A stretch of 64,000 bases of DNA from Sphingobacteriaceae bacterium (GCA_016705695.1 JADJLA010000002.1:124001-188000), one strand, 5' to 3'. Shown: positions 46,218 through 55,525, counted from the first letter of the stretch. Numbers and translations: made by a program. The notes: generated from the letters alone by a model not told the origin.

Positions 46218-46703
46218 ATGTTCTCACGAATAGAAACCCTCTCTGAAAAAAAATTACTTGGCAAAAGTAAACGCATGTCGTTTTTAAATAATACCACGCG
46301 CGAATTATGGCAATGGTTTCAACCAAGAAGGCCAGAAATTAAAAATGTTGTAGGAACTGATCTTTATTCGCTGGAAGTATACGATGACGCATCGTTCTTT
46401 AAAACATTTAACCCCGCCAATGAATTCAATAAATGGGCAGCTGTTGAAGTAAGTGATTTTGATCACATTCCTGCTGAACTAGATAAACTAATTATTCCTA
46501 CTGGCTTATACGCCGTTTTTATTCATAAAGGCCCAGCAAGTGAAGGTAAAAAGACCTACGAGTATATTTTCTATAATTGGTTCACTTCTTCAAAGTACGA
46601 ATTAGATCATCGTCCGCATTTTGCAATTATGGGCCCCAAATATAAAGCCGAATCGCCCGATTCGGAGGAAGAAATTTGGATCCCTGTAAAGAAGAAAGCT
46701 TAA
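46218..46703 (+). CDS. GyrI-like small-molecule-binding protein
   Basis: This 161-residue protein is a single GyrI-like/AraC effector-binding fold without a DNA-binding domain: an N-terminal strand IETLSEKKLLGKSKRMSF, the central VEVSDFDHIPAELDKLIIPTGLYAVFIHKGP and the C-terminal EIWIPVKK. Such stand-alone proteins bind hydrophobic or xenobiotic ligands, and some hydrolyse them; substrate unknown. TAAATTTA (46206-46213) ends 4 nt before the ATG, predicting a leaderless message. Confidence 0.88.
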   Translation: MFSRIETLSEKKLLGKSKRMSFLNNTTRELWQWFQPRRPEIKNVVGTDLYSLEVYDDASFFKTFNPANEFNKWAAVEVSDFDHIPAELDKLIIPTGLYAVFIHKGPASEGKKTYEYIFYNWFTSSKYELDHRPHFAIMGPKYKAESPDSEEEIWIPVKKKA

Positions 46704-46749
46704 TTTAGAGTGTGGAAATAGTACAATTATGTCATCTTAATTAAAAAAC

Positions 46750-47178
46750 ATGCGCCACTACATTTTCATATTTTTTATTCTGCTTACAAGTTCAACTTTT
46801 GCTCAGGTAAAAAGCAACACCAAAACTGTTCAAGGCACTTGGTTTGCAAGTAAAACCATTATTGATCCTAAAGTTAGTGTTATAAAACTTGTAAGGGTTG
46901 GTCATGATACGTTTGGTCATGGGTCTTTTATTGATTTTAAAGATACTACCTCTTTTACCCTTTACTATTCGCCAATGTGCGGCAATGATTGCTTTTGGAA
47001 TTATGGCGGCAATTATTCTGTTAGATCGAATAAACTAAGTCTTAAGTTCAACACCTATACTCAACACGGTATGTGCAAAAGCATGTCGAAATCGTACAGT
47101 AAAACCCAAATGAAATTTGTGTTTTCTATAGAATCTGTTGGTAAAGACACATTGGTTTTAAAAAGACAAAGCAAATAA
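46750..47178 (+). CDS. Small exported protein of unknown function
   Basis: This 142-residue protein has a signal peptide (ends SSTFAQ). The mature part starts with a QGTWFASKT strand of lipocalin-like appearance, has four cysteines that could form disulfides (MCGNDC, GMCKS), and ends FSIESVGKDTLVLKRQ. The composition suggests a small beta barrel or sandwich secreted into the periplasm. No family was recognised. Confidence 0.72.
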   Translation: MRHYIFIFFILLTSSTFAQVKSNTKTVQGTWFASKTIIDPKVSVIKLVRVGHDTFGHGSFIDFKDTTSFTLYYSPMCGNDCFWNYGGNYSVRSNKLSLKFNTYTQHGMCKSMSKSYSKTQMKFVFSIESVGKDTLVLKRQSK

Positions 47179-47367
47179 ACTTGTATTAAACATTTCCGCC
47201 TACAATTACATTAACTCCTGAAATATCTTTTTCCAAAATCGAAGTATAATTCATGATCTAAGATTAAATGAAGTACATGTTATAACACACAAAAAAAAGA
47301 CAAAAGGTAACGTATCAATTAAATATTAACTAAATATTTAGATTCTTAAGGTAAAAAATCAAATGTT

Positions 47368-47634
47368 TTAACTTGCTATAACGCGATCTACAAGGTAACC
47401 ATCAAAAAAGCGACGGTAAAAACCGTTTCCAACGCCTTCAATAAAGTTTACCATGTTCTTTGTTATAATAGGATCATACACTTCCTTAGTTTCGGTACAC
47501 CCTAAAAGCTCCTTCGAAATAAAAAGTTTATAGGTGTTTAGTTCTCTTTTTGCCACAATTAAAAGGCCGTCGAATTCGCTTGAAAGCACGCTGTACGATA
47601 CATTCAGCGCTTTTTCTGTATTTGGATCACTCAT
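47368..47634 (-). CDS. Small protein of unknown function (88 aa)
   Basis: This 88-residue acidic cytoplasmic protein has no signal peptide or recognised motif. A perfect Bacteroidota promoter (TTTG, 19 nt, TAAATTTG) stands about 33 nt upstream on the same strand, which supports a real gene. The end (FYRRFFDGYLVDRVIAS) is followed by a gene-poor stretch up to 47178. Confidence 0.6.
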   Translation of the reverse strand: MSDPNTEKALNVSYSVLSSEFDGLLIVAKRELNTYKLFISKELLGCTETKEVYDPIITKNMVNFIEGVGNGFYRRFFDGYLVDRVIAS

Positions 47635-47667
47635 ATGCTTGGTGCTTTTTGATTAAATTTTACTACA

Positions 47668-47698
47668 CAAATTTACTCACTCAATTGTCCGTCACAAA
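47668..47698 (-). promoter_or_regulatory. Promoter of the 88-aa gene
   Basis: On the minus strand TTTG (plus 47695-47698), a 19-nt spacer, TAAATTTG (plus 47668-47675). It matches the consensus exactly. The remaining 47699-47974 stretch has no gene; it contains the divergent -7-like box of the lipoprotein gene at its right end. Confidence 0.7.
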
Positions 47699-47974
47699 AA
47701 TTTCTGCTCAATTAAATAGTATCTTTACTCAATTTTTTTTTCTCAGGAATCCAATTTCAATCACCAAAATCGAGTGCTAGTTTCTTCGAAAAAAAATTCT
47801 TATCAAGATCATACTTACACTCGCTTAAAAAACATTTTTACTCAGGCTTATTTAGTTATTTAGATTTGGGCGCTGCCTTGTCAGATCTCAACTATCTAAT
47901 TAGTACCTAGATTCACAATAAATGTGCCAAATTACCCCACTTTTATTTTTTCATGCAATTTCGTATTTTTAGGG

Positions 47975-49054
47975 ATGCTTAAAAAGATCCTTATCGCTGC
48001 GTTTGCTGTTCTATTCTACCTTACAAATTGCAAGAACGACAGTAAAACCAACGAGCCTACACCCGATCCAAATCCACCTACGCAACCCGATATAAATAAT
48101 ACATACGGCTTTGGCGTTCTAAAAAAACTAAAAGGCATTTGGAACGGACCGGTAGCTTCCAACACACCTTTAGGAGGATATCCTGAATGGATAGTTGACT
48201 TTCGTCCTATTTCAGAGAATCAAATCTCAGCTAAAAACGAATTAGATACATTGAATGATATTTTCATGTCGTTTTTTATTGTCAAATACAATAACCAATA
48301 TAAAGTTGCCTTTCGTAACGGCGGTTCGTTCAATGCAATGAAACGTGTTTCGTATTTTTTGGCTGATAGTGTTTCTGAAAACACCAATAGTTCTTTTTAT
48401 CGTTTTTCTGAGATCATAAAAGGAAAAAAGAAAGCCTATACCGAAGTTATTTTTAGAGCGGATAGTTTATACATTTTATCGTATACTAATAAATACAATA
48501 CATTAACTTCTGCTTCACATCATATGGGTTGGAGTGCAAAACTGCAAGATTCTCTTTCTACCCAAGCAGCGGTTAGCAATTTTGCTTTTCCTAAAAAAAC
48601 AATGTCCAAAGATTTTTCGAGCACATTTGACTCTCAAACAGAAGCTGTTTACTATTCTACATCGGGTCCACCTTCCGACGATCCGTATCCGGAAACAGCA
48701 CAACCTTATTTAGGGCAAACAACAGCCACTTATAATTACGCGGCTTCCTACACGCCTGTATCCAATAAAAAAGTGTTTTTGGTGATCACTACACAACCTT
48801 TATTCTCGGGCTTTACATTTAATAGTGCCGTTTTAAAAACGCGATCGCGATATGTATTCCTTTCGGCAAGCAGCGCAACATTTACATTTAACTACATGCA
48901 TCCGGGCACATACTTCTATTACGCATTTTATGATAACGATGGCAATAAAACTATTAATAGCGGCGATTGGATAAGCACAGCCAACACTACATTCTCATTA
49001 AGCGCACAAGGCACAACAACTACCAACACGCAAATTAATTTCACAATTCCATAG
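47975..49054 (+). CDS. Lipoprotein of unknown function (359 aa)
   Basis: The ATG at 47975 gives a lipoprotein signal (MLKKILIAAFAVLFYLTNC), whereas an earlier in-frame start would add 17 unlikely residues. After the cysteine comes a Pro/Asp/Thr-rich linker (TPDPNPPTQPD). The next about 190 residues (LKGIWNGPVASNTPLGGYPEWIVDF) are beta-rich and recall lipocalin-like or allene-oxide-cyclase-like barrels. A final beta domain contains DNDGNKTINSGDW, a calcium-binding-like Asp/Asn loop. TATTTTTA (47964-47971) ends 3 nt before the ATG. It is co-transcribed with the SRPBCC gene 4 nt downstream. Confidence 0.75.
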   Translation: MLKKILIAAFAVLFYLTNCKNDSKTNEPTPDPNPPTQPDINNTYGFGVLKKLKGIWNGPVASNTPLGGYPEWIVDFRPISENQISAKNELDTLNDIFMSFFIVKYNNQYKVAFRNGGSFNAMKRVSYFLADSVSENTNSSFYRFSEIIKGKKKAYTEVIFRADSLYILSYTNKYNTLTSASHHMGWSAKLQDSLSTQAAVSNFAFPKKTMSKDFSSTFDSQTEAVYYSTSGPPSDDPYPETAQPYLGQTTATYNYAASYTPVSNKKVFLVITTQPLFSGFTFNSAVLKTRSRYVFLSASSATFTFNYMHPGTYFYYAFYDNDGNKTINSGDWISTANTTFSLSAQGTTTTNTQINFTIP

Positions 49055-49058
49055 TACT

Positions 49059-49511
49059 ATGAGTCAGTTACACATCACCAACAATATTCACATTAAAGCT
49101 CCTGCACAAAAAGTTTGGGATGCACTTACAAAACCCGAAGAAACCAAAAAATACATGTTTGGGTGCGAAACCATTTCCGAGTGGAAAGTTGGCAGCACAC
49201 TTATTTGGAAAATGATGCACGAAGGAAAAGAATTCATTCCGGTTAAAGGACACATTAAAGGTATCGAACCTACAAAACACTTAGCTTATTCGGTTATTGA
49301 TCCGCATAACACTAACATTCCCGATATTCCCGAAAATTATCTTACAGTAACTTACGATCTTATTGAAGAGAACGGAGGCACAACATTGCGTGTTACTCAA
49401 GGTGACTACAATAAAGTTGCAGAAGGCGAAAAGCGTTATAAAGAAGCCTATAATAATGGTGAAGGTTGGAATCCGATCTTAAAATTGATAAAGACTCAAT
49501 TGGAAGGCTAA
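49059..49511 (+). CDS. SRPBCC/AHSA1-like protein
   Basis: This 150-residue protein is one START/Bet v1-like domain of the AHSA1 subgroup: NIHIKAPAQKVWDALTKPEETKKYMFGCE, SEWKVGSTLIWKM, a long hydrophobic cavity region and a C-terminal amphipathic helix (GWNPILKLIKTQLE). It probably binds a hydrophobic ligand; the ligand is unknown. It follows the lipoprotein gene by 4 nt. Confidence 0.9.
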   Translation: MSQLHITNNIHIKAPAQKVWDALTKPEETKKYMFGCETISEWKVGSTLIWKMMHEGKEFIPVKGHIKGIEPTKHLAYSVIDPHNTNIPDIPENYLTVTYDLIEENGGTTLRVTQGDYNKVAEGEKRYKEAYNNGEGWNPILKLIKTQLEG

Positions 49512-49582
49512 TTGACCCGCGTTTAAGATTTTTTAAGAATATGTTCGGCACGGTTTGTGTACTTTTGAATCAAAACAATTCT

Positions 49583-50005
49583 ATGAAATTCCTTGTAACT
49601 ATTCTTACATTTATTTCCCTTTCTGCATTTGCTCAAGAACCAACAAGTCCTTAGAAAAAGGAACAAATTCTACCAACCAAAGATCTTGCCGATAAAATAA
49701 AAACCAACGCAAAAGATCTTCCTCTTATTTTAAATATTGGCCCTATGCAAAATATTAAAACAGCGCAACTAGTTGGTGCTGTTAATTACGAATTTGGAAT
49801 GATGCGTTTGAAAGATAAATTAGAAGGGTTAGATAAGAACAAAGATGTTGTTTTTTATTGCGGTTGTTGCTCTTACAAAACTTGTCCTAATATTAAACCC
49901 GCCTTTGAAGCCGCTACCAAAGCCGGTTTTAAAAAAGTACTGATCCTCGATCTTCCAGTTGGAATTGAAGAAGATTGGCTTAAAAAGGGTTATCCTGTAG
50001 AATAA
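49583..50005 (+). pseudogene. Exported rhodanese-like protein with in-frame TAG
   Basis: The frame starts with a signal peptide (MKFLVTILTFISLSAFAQ) and runs to 50005. It is interrupted by TAG at 49652-49654, six codons after the signal. The frame on the far side is intact: LADKIKTNAKDLPLILNIGP, a partial rhodanese domain with VVFYCGCCSYKTCPN as the active-site-like loop, and DLPVGIEEDWLKKGYPV. Because no shift is involved, the lesion is a single substitution (a Lys, Glu or Gln codon to TAG fits the context). It may be a real nonsense mutation or a base-call error. Without the lesion the product would be a periplasmic sulfurtransferase-like protein. Confidence 0.75.
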
Positions 50006-50046
50006 GCTACTCGTTTTAACGCTCATTTGATTATATTTACATTACA

Positions 50047-50718
50047 ATGAGATACATTCTTTTATTTATACTTACACTTTTTTTCTCCGATATTTTGGCG
50101 CAAACTAAAGTTGCCGTAAAAAAGAATACTAAAGGCGATCAGCCGTTTTATATAATAAATTCCAGTGACCTTTTTTATATAGGAGTTGAGAATAGATTTA
50201 TACTCTATAAAGATCCTACCAAAAAATATTCGTTTAAAGTTCAAAACGGCGTTATTGCCAAAGAAGACGTTTCTTCAAAAGATTCCTCTATCTATTATAT
50301 TGATGTGAAGAATACAAATCCCACGTTTGTTAATATTACCGTTGACGGGCGAACCTATTCATATAAATTCAGGAATCGAAAAATTCCTTCGCCTGTATTA
50401 AAAATTTACATGGGAAGTTCACTTAACGAATCAAAAGGCGGGGATGTGAAAGCGTCTGATTTTTCTAAAGCGGAAAGTGTTATATTGGACCTTAGCGATT
50501 TTGATTACGCTGGAGGATTCAGTAAAATTATCAATATGGAAGTAACAAAGGTGAGTAATGATGAAACAAAAAGTTATATGCTTACCGATAATAAAATCGC
50601 TGAAATTACGAAGTACTGTGCGCCGGGCGAGATCTATATCTTTAGCAAAGTAGTGATAGAATTTACTGATTCGAAAAATCAAAGAAGTATAAATGGAACT
50701 ACTTTTTTTATTAAGTAA
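50047..50718 (+). CDS. Exported protein resembling GldM domains 3 and 4
   Basis: This 223-residue protein has a signal peptide (ends DILAQ). The mature part follows the GldM C-terminal half: SSDLFYIGVENRFILY (GldM VLYLGVDNP strand), YSYKFRNRKIPSPVLKIYMG (GldM FRVKRVPDPVA) and a second beta domain with SVILDLSDFDYAGGF, SYMLTDNKIAEITKYCAPGEIYIFSKV. There is no transmembrane helix and no coiled coil, so it is not GldM itself. It could interact with the T9SS core or be a domain reused elsewhere. The assignment is by eye; a profile search against GldM_C would decide it. It is probably co-transcribed with the cupin gene 17 nt downstream. Confidence 0.65.
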   Translation: MRYILLFILTLFFSDILAQTKVAVKKNTKGDQPFYIINSSDLFYIGVENRFILYKDPTKKYSFKVQNGVIAKEDVSSKDSSIYYIDVKNTNPTFVNITVDGRTYSYKFRNRKIPSPVLKIYMGSSLNESKGGDVKASDFSKAESVILDLSDFDYAGGFSKIINMEVTKVSNDETKSYMLTDNKIAEITKYCAPGEIYIFSKVVIEFTDSKNQRSINGTTFFIK

Positions 50719-50735
50719 TAATTTCAAATTTACAT

Positions 50736-51101
50736 ATGGAGATAACAAAAGTAAATATCAGCGAAAAACTATCCTTATTTAATGATCACTGGAATCCACG
50801 TATTGCCGGAGAGTTAAATGGACAACATGTAAAACTCGCTAAATTTCAGGGTGAATTTATTTGGCATTCGCACGAACACGAAGATGAAATGTTTTTGGTT
50901 TTAAATGGCGAATTTATGATGGAAATGCGCGATAAAAATATTCTTCTTAAGGAAGGCGAATTTTTGATCGTTCCCAAAGGAGTTGAACATCGCCCTGTAG
51001 CCAAAAACGAGGTAAGTATAATGCTTTTTGAGCCTGCAACTACCTTAAATACAGGCCAACACCAAAATCACCTTACAAAAAACAAGCTCGATAACATTTA
51101 A
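50736..51101 (+). CDS. Cupin-domain protein
   Basis: This 121-residue single-domain cupin has metal-ligand motif 1 FIWHSHEHEDEMFLVLNGEF (His, His and Glu) and motif 2 LIVPKGVEHRPVA (His). The fold is cytoplasmic, with no signal. A likely metal-dependent isomerase, dioxygenase-like or sensing protein; substrate unknown. It lies 17 nt after the GldM-C-like gene. Confidence 0.9.
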   Translation: MEITKVNISEKLSLFNDHWNPRIAGELNGQHVKLAKFQGEFIWHSHEHEDEMFLVLNGEFMMEMRDKNILLKEGEFLIVPKGVEHRPVAKNEVSIMLFEPATTLNTGQHQNHLTKNKLDNI

Positions 51102-51192
51102 CTTAACCTTTGTTTAATAAGGCTAAACGGTTAATATTTTGTTGAAAGCCTCGCGTTTGCATTGAGTAATTTCATAATCTAAATCCTCTATC

Positions 51193-53112
51193 ATGCTTCC
51201 TTATCTTTTAAAATTCTGGTGGGTACTTGTTCCCATTTTATTATTAGTGTTTTACAAACTTATTTTCCGTTTGTTCGGGATCATCATTATTCCTGAAGAT
51301 AAAATTGGTTTAGTTACTAAAAAATTCGTTCTCTTCGGAAAATCCGAATTACCTCCCGGAAGAATTATTGCTGTTGAAGGTGAAGCAGGTTTTCAGGCGC
51401 AAACATTAGCTCCGGGAATTTATTTCTGGAAATGGATCTGGCAATTTGAAATTACGCAACAAGCACTCACTGTTATTCCACAAGGAAAAATTGGTTTGAT
51501 AGTTGCCAAAGATGGTGCTGAATTACAAACCGGACATATACTCGCGCGTAAAGTTGAGTGTGATGGCTTTCAGGATACTGTTACTTTTTTAACCAAAGGC
51601 GGACAAAAAGGAAGGCAAAGCGCTTATATAACTGCTGGTACTTATCGTATTAATACATTCTTATTTGAAATTTTTACAGTAGACATGTTTACTATCAATG
51701 AAAATATGGTTGGAATCATTACTACACTTGATGGTTTGCCTATTGAAGAAGGAAGCATAGCGGGTAAAGATGTAGCCGGGCATAATAATTTTCAAGATGC
51801 CGATACCTTTTTAAAAGGCGGTGGTAATAAAGGTTTACAACCACAAGTTATCTTAGCCGGTTCTTACTATATCAATCCATGGTTTGTTACAGTAGAGCAA
51901 ATAAAAATGATGGAGATACCTATTGGATATGTGGGCGTTGTAATTAGTTATGTAGGAAAAGAAGGGAAAGATCTGAGTGGAACAGAATTTAAACATGGTA
52001 ATATTGTAAGCAAAGGCGAAAAAGGTGTGTGGGCTGAGCCACTTGGTCCCGGTAAATATCCCATCAATACATTTATCATGCGCGTTGAATTAGTTCCAAC
52101 CACAAACTTGGTTTTAAATTGGGCCAATGCGCGTAGCGAATCACATCAATTAGATAAAAATTTAAGTACCATCACCGTTCGAAGTAAAGATGGTTTCCCT
52201 TTTAATTTAGATGTGAGTCAGATCATTCACATCCCTACAACCGAAGCGCCAAAAGTAATTGCGCGCTTTGGAAGTATGATGAATTTAGTTGGTCAGGTTT
52301 TAGAGCCTACTATTGGTAACTATTTCCGTAACTCGGCGCAAGATAGTGATGTGATCGCTTTCTTAAGCTCCCGTAAAGAAAGACAAGATGCAGCAAAGAA
52401 ACGTATCAGTGAAGTACTAGATCAATATAATGTGAATGGTGTTGATACTTTAATTGGAGATATCGTTCCACCGGAAAGTTTAATGAAGACATTAACCGAC
52501 CGTAAAATTGCGGAAGAGCAAAATACCACTTACGAAACTCAAAAACGCGCAGAGGTTACTCGTCAAACACTCGAAAAAGAAACTGCCGTGGCCGATATGC
52601 AAAAAGAAATTGTAAAAGCCGATCAAGGTGTATTGATCGCCGAGCGCATTGCTGATGCAGCGGTTAAAAAAGCAACCGGAGAAGCCAGCGGCGTAAAAAT
52701 TTCGTCAGTAGCAGAGGCTGATCGTTTAAAGATCATAGCGAATGCCGATGCTGAAAAAACAAAAGTAACGGCGAATGCTGAAGCTGAGAAAATTAAAGCC
52801 TTAGCGAATGCTGAAGCGGAAAAAATATCTGTAACGGGTAATGCTGAAGCGGAAAAGATCCTTGCTATTGGTAAATCAAATGCGCAGTCTTACAAATTAT
52901 CGGTAGAAGCCATGGGAGGAGATAATTTTACCAAACTGAAAGTAACAGAGCAAATTGGTAAAGAACGCATCAAAATAATTCCTGAAGTTTTAATTACCGG
53001 AAATGGTGATGGCCAAAACGGACCAATTAATGGTTTATTAGGCTTGCAATTATTGGACGGAATAATGGAACGCAATAAAAAATCCGACGAAGGAAGTAAA
53101 GATATGCCTTAA
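51193..53112 (+). CDS. SPFH/band 7 (flotillin-like) membrane protein
   Basis: This 639-residue protein has an N-terminal hydrophobic anchor (residues about 1-32) and several repeated IPxGxIGL-type strands (IPEDKIGLV, IPQGKIGLIVA, IPIGYVGVVIS). An SPFH/band 7 domain follows (LSTITVRSKDGFPFNLDVSQIIHIPT and VIARFGSMMNLVGQVLEPTIGNYFR), then a long coiled coil. Near the C-terminus about four decapeptide units occur in tandem (ANADAEKTKV, ANAEAEKIKA, ANAEAEKISV, GNAEAEKILA). Such proteins oligomerise into rings that organise membrane microdomains. It is a single-gene unit with a strong terminator. Confidence 0.9.
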   Translation: MLPYLLKFWWVLVPILLLVFYKLIFRLFGIIIIPEDKIGLVTKKFVLFGKSELPPGRIIAVEGEAGFQAQTLAPGIYFWKWIWQFEITQQALTVIPQGKIGLIVAKDGAELQTGHILARKVECDGFQDTVTFLTKGGQKGRQSAYITAGTYRINTFLFEIFTVDMFTINENMVGIITTLDGLPIEEGSIAGKDVAGHNNFQDADTFLKGGGNKGLQPQVILAGSYYINPWFVTVEQIKMMEIPIGYVGVVISYVGKEGKDLSGTEFKHGNIVSKGEKGVWAEPLGPGKYPINTFIMRVELVPTTNLVLNWANARSESHQLDKNLSTITVRSKDGFPFNLDVSQIIHIPTTEAPKVIARFGSMMNLVGQVLEPTIGNYFRNSAQDSDVIAFLSSRKERQDAAKKRISEVLDQYNVNGVDTLIGDIVPPESLMKTLTDRKIAEEQNTTYETQKRAEVTRQTLEKETAVADMQKEIVKADQGVLIAERIADAAVKKATGEASGVKISSVAEADRLKIIANADAEKTKVTANAEAEKIKALANAEAEKISVTGNAEAEKILAIGKSNAQSYKLSVEAMGGDNFTKLKVTEQIGKERIKIIPEVLITGNGDGQNGPINGLLGLQLLDGIMERNKKSDEGSKDMP

Positions 53113-53139
53113 AAATAGTACTGTTTAACCCTTAATTAA

Positions 53140-53172
53140 AAACACCGCACTAACCATGCGGTGTTTTTTCTT
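53140..53172 (+). terminator. Terminator after the SPFH gene
   Basis: AACACCGCA pairs with TGCGGTGTT across a 7-nt loop, followed by TTTTTCTTTT. Confidence 0.9.
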
Positions 53173-53272
53173 TTAACAAAGTCAATTGAAACCAACATCA
53201 GCCTTCTAAATTTTTTAGCAGCCAATCTATCATTTTTCATTTTTTTTTGTATCTTAGTATAACTAAAATCAT

Positions 53273-55525
53273 ATGAGATCATTTTTTACCCTCTTAGTTT
53301 TATTGCTAGTTTCTAATTCAAAACTAGTTTCGCAAAATTTTTACGATATAAATACGATCCAAAAGATCGAGATATCTTTTAATCAATCTAATTGGGATTA
53401 TATATTAGATACTGCCAAACAAGGAAGCGATAGTTATACCATGTCGAAATGGGTAAAGATCAATGGCGTTAAGTTTGATAGTGCGGGTGTAAAATACAAG
53501 GGGAATAGTTCGTACAATCAAAACAACGCCAAAAATCCTTTCCATATTGAACTCGATCACTTCATCTCGCAAGATTATCAAGGATATAAAGATATTAAAC
53601 TAAGCAACGGCTATAATGAACCATCATTTGTTCGCGAAGTGCTGCTTTATAATACATTTCAAAATTATGGAAAAGCTTCAAAAGCAAATTTTGCTCAGGT
53701 TATTGTAAATGGCGTTTATATGGGAGTTTACACCAATGTAGAAGCTGTTACCAAAAGTTTTTTAGAAGAAAGATTTTACACCAACGATCATGCTTTTGTT
53801 TTTGGAGACCTAGGCGGTTGCGATCTTCGCTACAAAGGAAATGATACCGCTTTATATTATACACCTTATACTTTAAAATCGGATTACGGTTGGACACATT
53901 TAAAACGCTTATGCGATAGCTTAAAGAATAATATCAATGGCATTGAGAATATTCTAGATATTGACCGCACACTCTGGCATCATGCATATAATAATGCTTT
54001 TGTAACACTCGATAGTTATTTAGGGAATGGAAAACACAATTACTACATTTATCAAGATCATAATGGTCGTTTCAATCCAATTTTATGGGATATGAATGGC
54101 GGTATTGGTATTTTTAATAAAGCAGATAGCGGCCCTCCTCTATCCCTAACCCAAATGGAAAATCTTTCTCCTGTACTACACATCAATGATAGCATGTGGC
54201 CTTTGGTAAAAAATGTTTTAGCGGTACCAATGTTCAAGCGAATGTACATTGCACATTTTAAAACCATTGTCAACGAAAATTTGGCTAATGGCTCGTACTC
54301 AGTATTTGCGCAAACAATTCACAACATTGTGGATACTGCGGTTCTTTCTGATCCTTTCAAATTTGGCACTTATGCTCAATTTCAAAACAACCTAACCTCT
54401 ACTGTTGTATTAGGCCCAAAAACAGTTCCGGGCATTTTTCCATTTATGAATAATCGTTTAGCTTATTTAAACTCCACTCCCGAATTTTTGCAAGTTGCTC
54501 CAACTATTAGTGGTGTTACATCTTCAAGTATAAATCCGGTTCTTAACTCTACTGTTTTTGTTACGGCTACCATTGGAAATGCCACCGCCGTTTATATTGG
54601 CAAACGAAATTCCATCATGGAAAGATTCAGACGCACACTTATGTTTGATGATGGTGCCCACGGCGATGGCGCTGCAAGCGATGGCGTTTACGGAATTGAT
54701 GTTGCTGTTAACAGCGCTCAAGTGCAATATTATATTTATGCTGAAAATGCAAATGCAGGTTTATTTTCACCTCAAAGAGCCGAACACGAATTTCATGTGA
54801 TAAATGCAGCGGGAGTTCCAACTCCGGGCCAAATTGTGATCAACGAATTTTTAACTTTGAACACTACCGATGCTCAAAATGAATTTAATATCAATGAAGA
54901 CTGGATAGAACTCTACAACAACACATCCACACCTTTAAGCTTGAACGGTTTCTACCTCACCGATAATTTTAGTAATAAGGTAAAATTTGCTTTTACTCCA
55001 ACAACAGTTATTCCTGCTAATGGTTTTTTAACTGTTTGGGCCGATGAAGTTACAACGCCTTCCACCAATATTCACGCCAGCTTTAAATTAAGCGAAAACG
55101 GCGAACAGATCATGTTGAGCAATGGCTCGGGAATTATTATTGATAGTTTAACTTTTGGCAATCAAACTGCTAATGTTTCAACAGGAAGATGTCCTGATGG
55201 AACTGGTACTTTTGTAATTCAAAATCAAACTTCGTTGGGTAATTTAAATTGCGGTGTTGGCGTAAAAAACATTGCTCCAAATGAAATAGCTTTTGAAATA
55301 TATCCAAATCCTGCTTCCGATGTTTTAAACATAACATTTAAAAGCACTTCTTTAGCTTCCAAAAAACTTGAAGTCTATGATATTGCCGGAAGAAATATTT
55401 TAGGTGCCGACTTCAGATCAACCACTAAAATAAATACCTCTACCCTTCAAAATGGCACCTATTTGATACACGTTATCGAAGATAGCAAATTGGTAGGAAC
55501 CAAGAAATTTGTGATTATTCGCTAA
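53273..55525 (+). CDS. CotH-kinase-family protein with lamin-tail domain and T9SS sorting domain
   Basis: This 750-residue secreted protein has a signal peptide (ends KLVSQ). It continues with a CotH-type atypical kinase domain (VKYKGNSSYNQNNAKNPFHIELDHF, KDIKLSNGYNEPSFVREVLLYN, NHNYYIYQDHNGRF-like text and ILWDMNGGIG), then a short Ig-like domain. A lamin-tail domain follows (IVINEFLTLNTTDAQNEF, WIELYNNTSTPLSLNGFYL). The type A sorting domain is at the C-terminus (YPNPASDVLNITF, LQNGTYLIHV). In Bacteroidota, CotH proteins are usually carbohydrate- or surface-associated. Catalytic Asp and Lys were not mapped. Confidence 0.9.
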   Translation: MRSFFTLLVLLLVSNSKLVSQNFYDINTIQKIEISFNQSNWDYILDTAKQGSDSYTMSKWVKINGVKFDSAGVKYKGNSSYNQNNAKNPFHIELDHFISQDYQGYKDIKLSNGYNEPSFVREVLLYNTFQNYGKASKANFAQVIVNGVYMGVYTNVEAVTKSFLEERFYTNDHAFVFGDLGGCDLRYKGNDTALYYTPYTLKSDYGWTHLKRLCDSLKNNINGIENILDIDRTLWHHAYNNAFVTLDSYLGNGKHNYYIYQDHNGRFNPILWDMNGGIGIFNKADSGPPLSLTQMENLSPVLHINDSMWPLVKNVLAVPMFKRMYIAHFKTIVNENLANGSYSVFAQTIHNIVDTAVLSDPFKFGTYAQFQNNLTSTVVLGPKTVPGIFPFMNNRLAYLNSTPEFLQVAPTISGVTSSSINPVLNSTVFVTATIGNATAVYIGKRNSIMERFRRTLMFDDGAHGDGAASDGVYGIDVAVNSAQVQYYIYAENANAGLFSPQRAEHEFHVINAAGVPTPGQIVINEFLTLNTTDAQNEFNINEDWIELYNNTSTPLSLNGFYLTDNFSNKVKFAFTPTTVIPANGFLTVWADEVTTPSTNIHASFKLSENGEQIMLSNGSGIIIDSLTFGNQTANVSTGRCPDGTGTFVIQNQTSLGNLNCGVGVKNIAPNEIAFEIYPNPASDVLNITFKSTSLASKKLEVYDIAGRNILGADFRSTTKINTSTLQNGTYLIHVIEDSKLVGTKKFVIIR

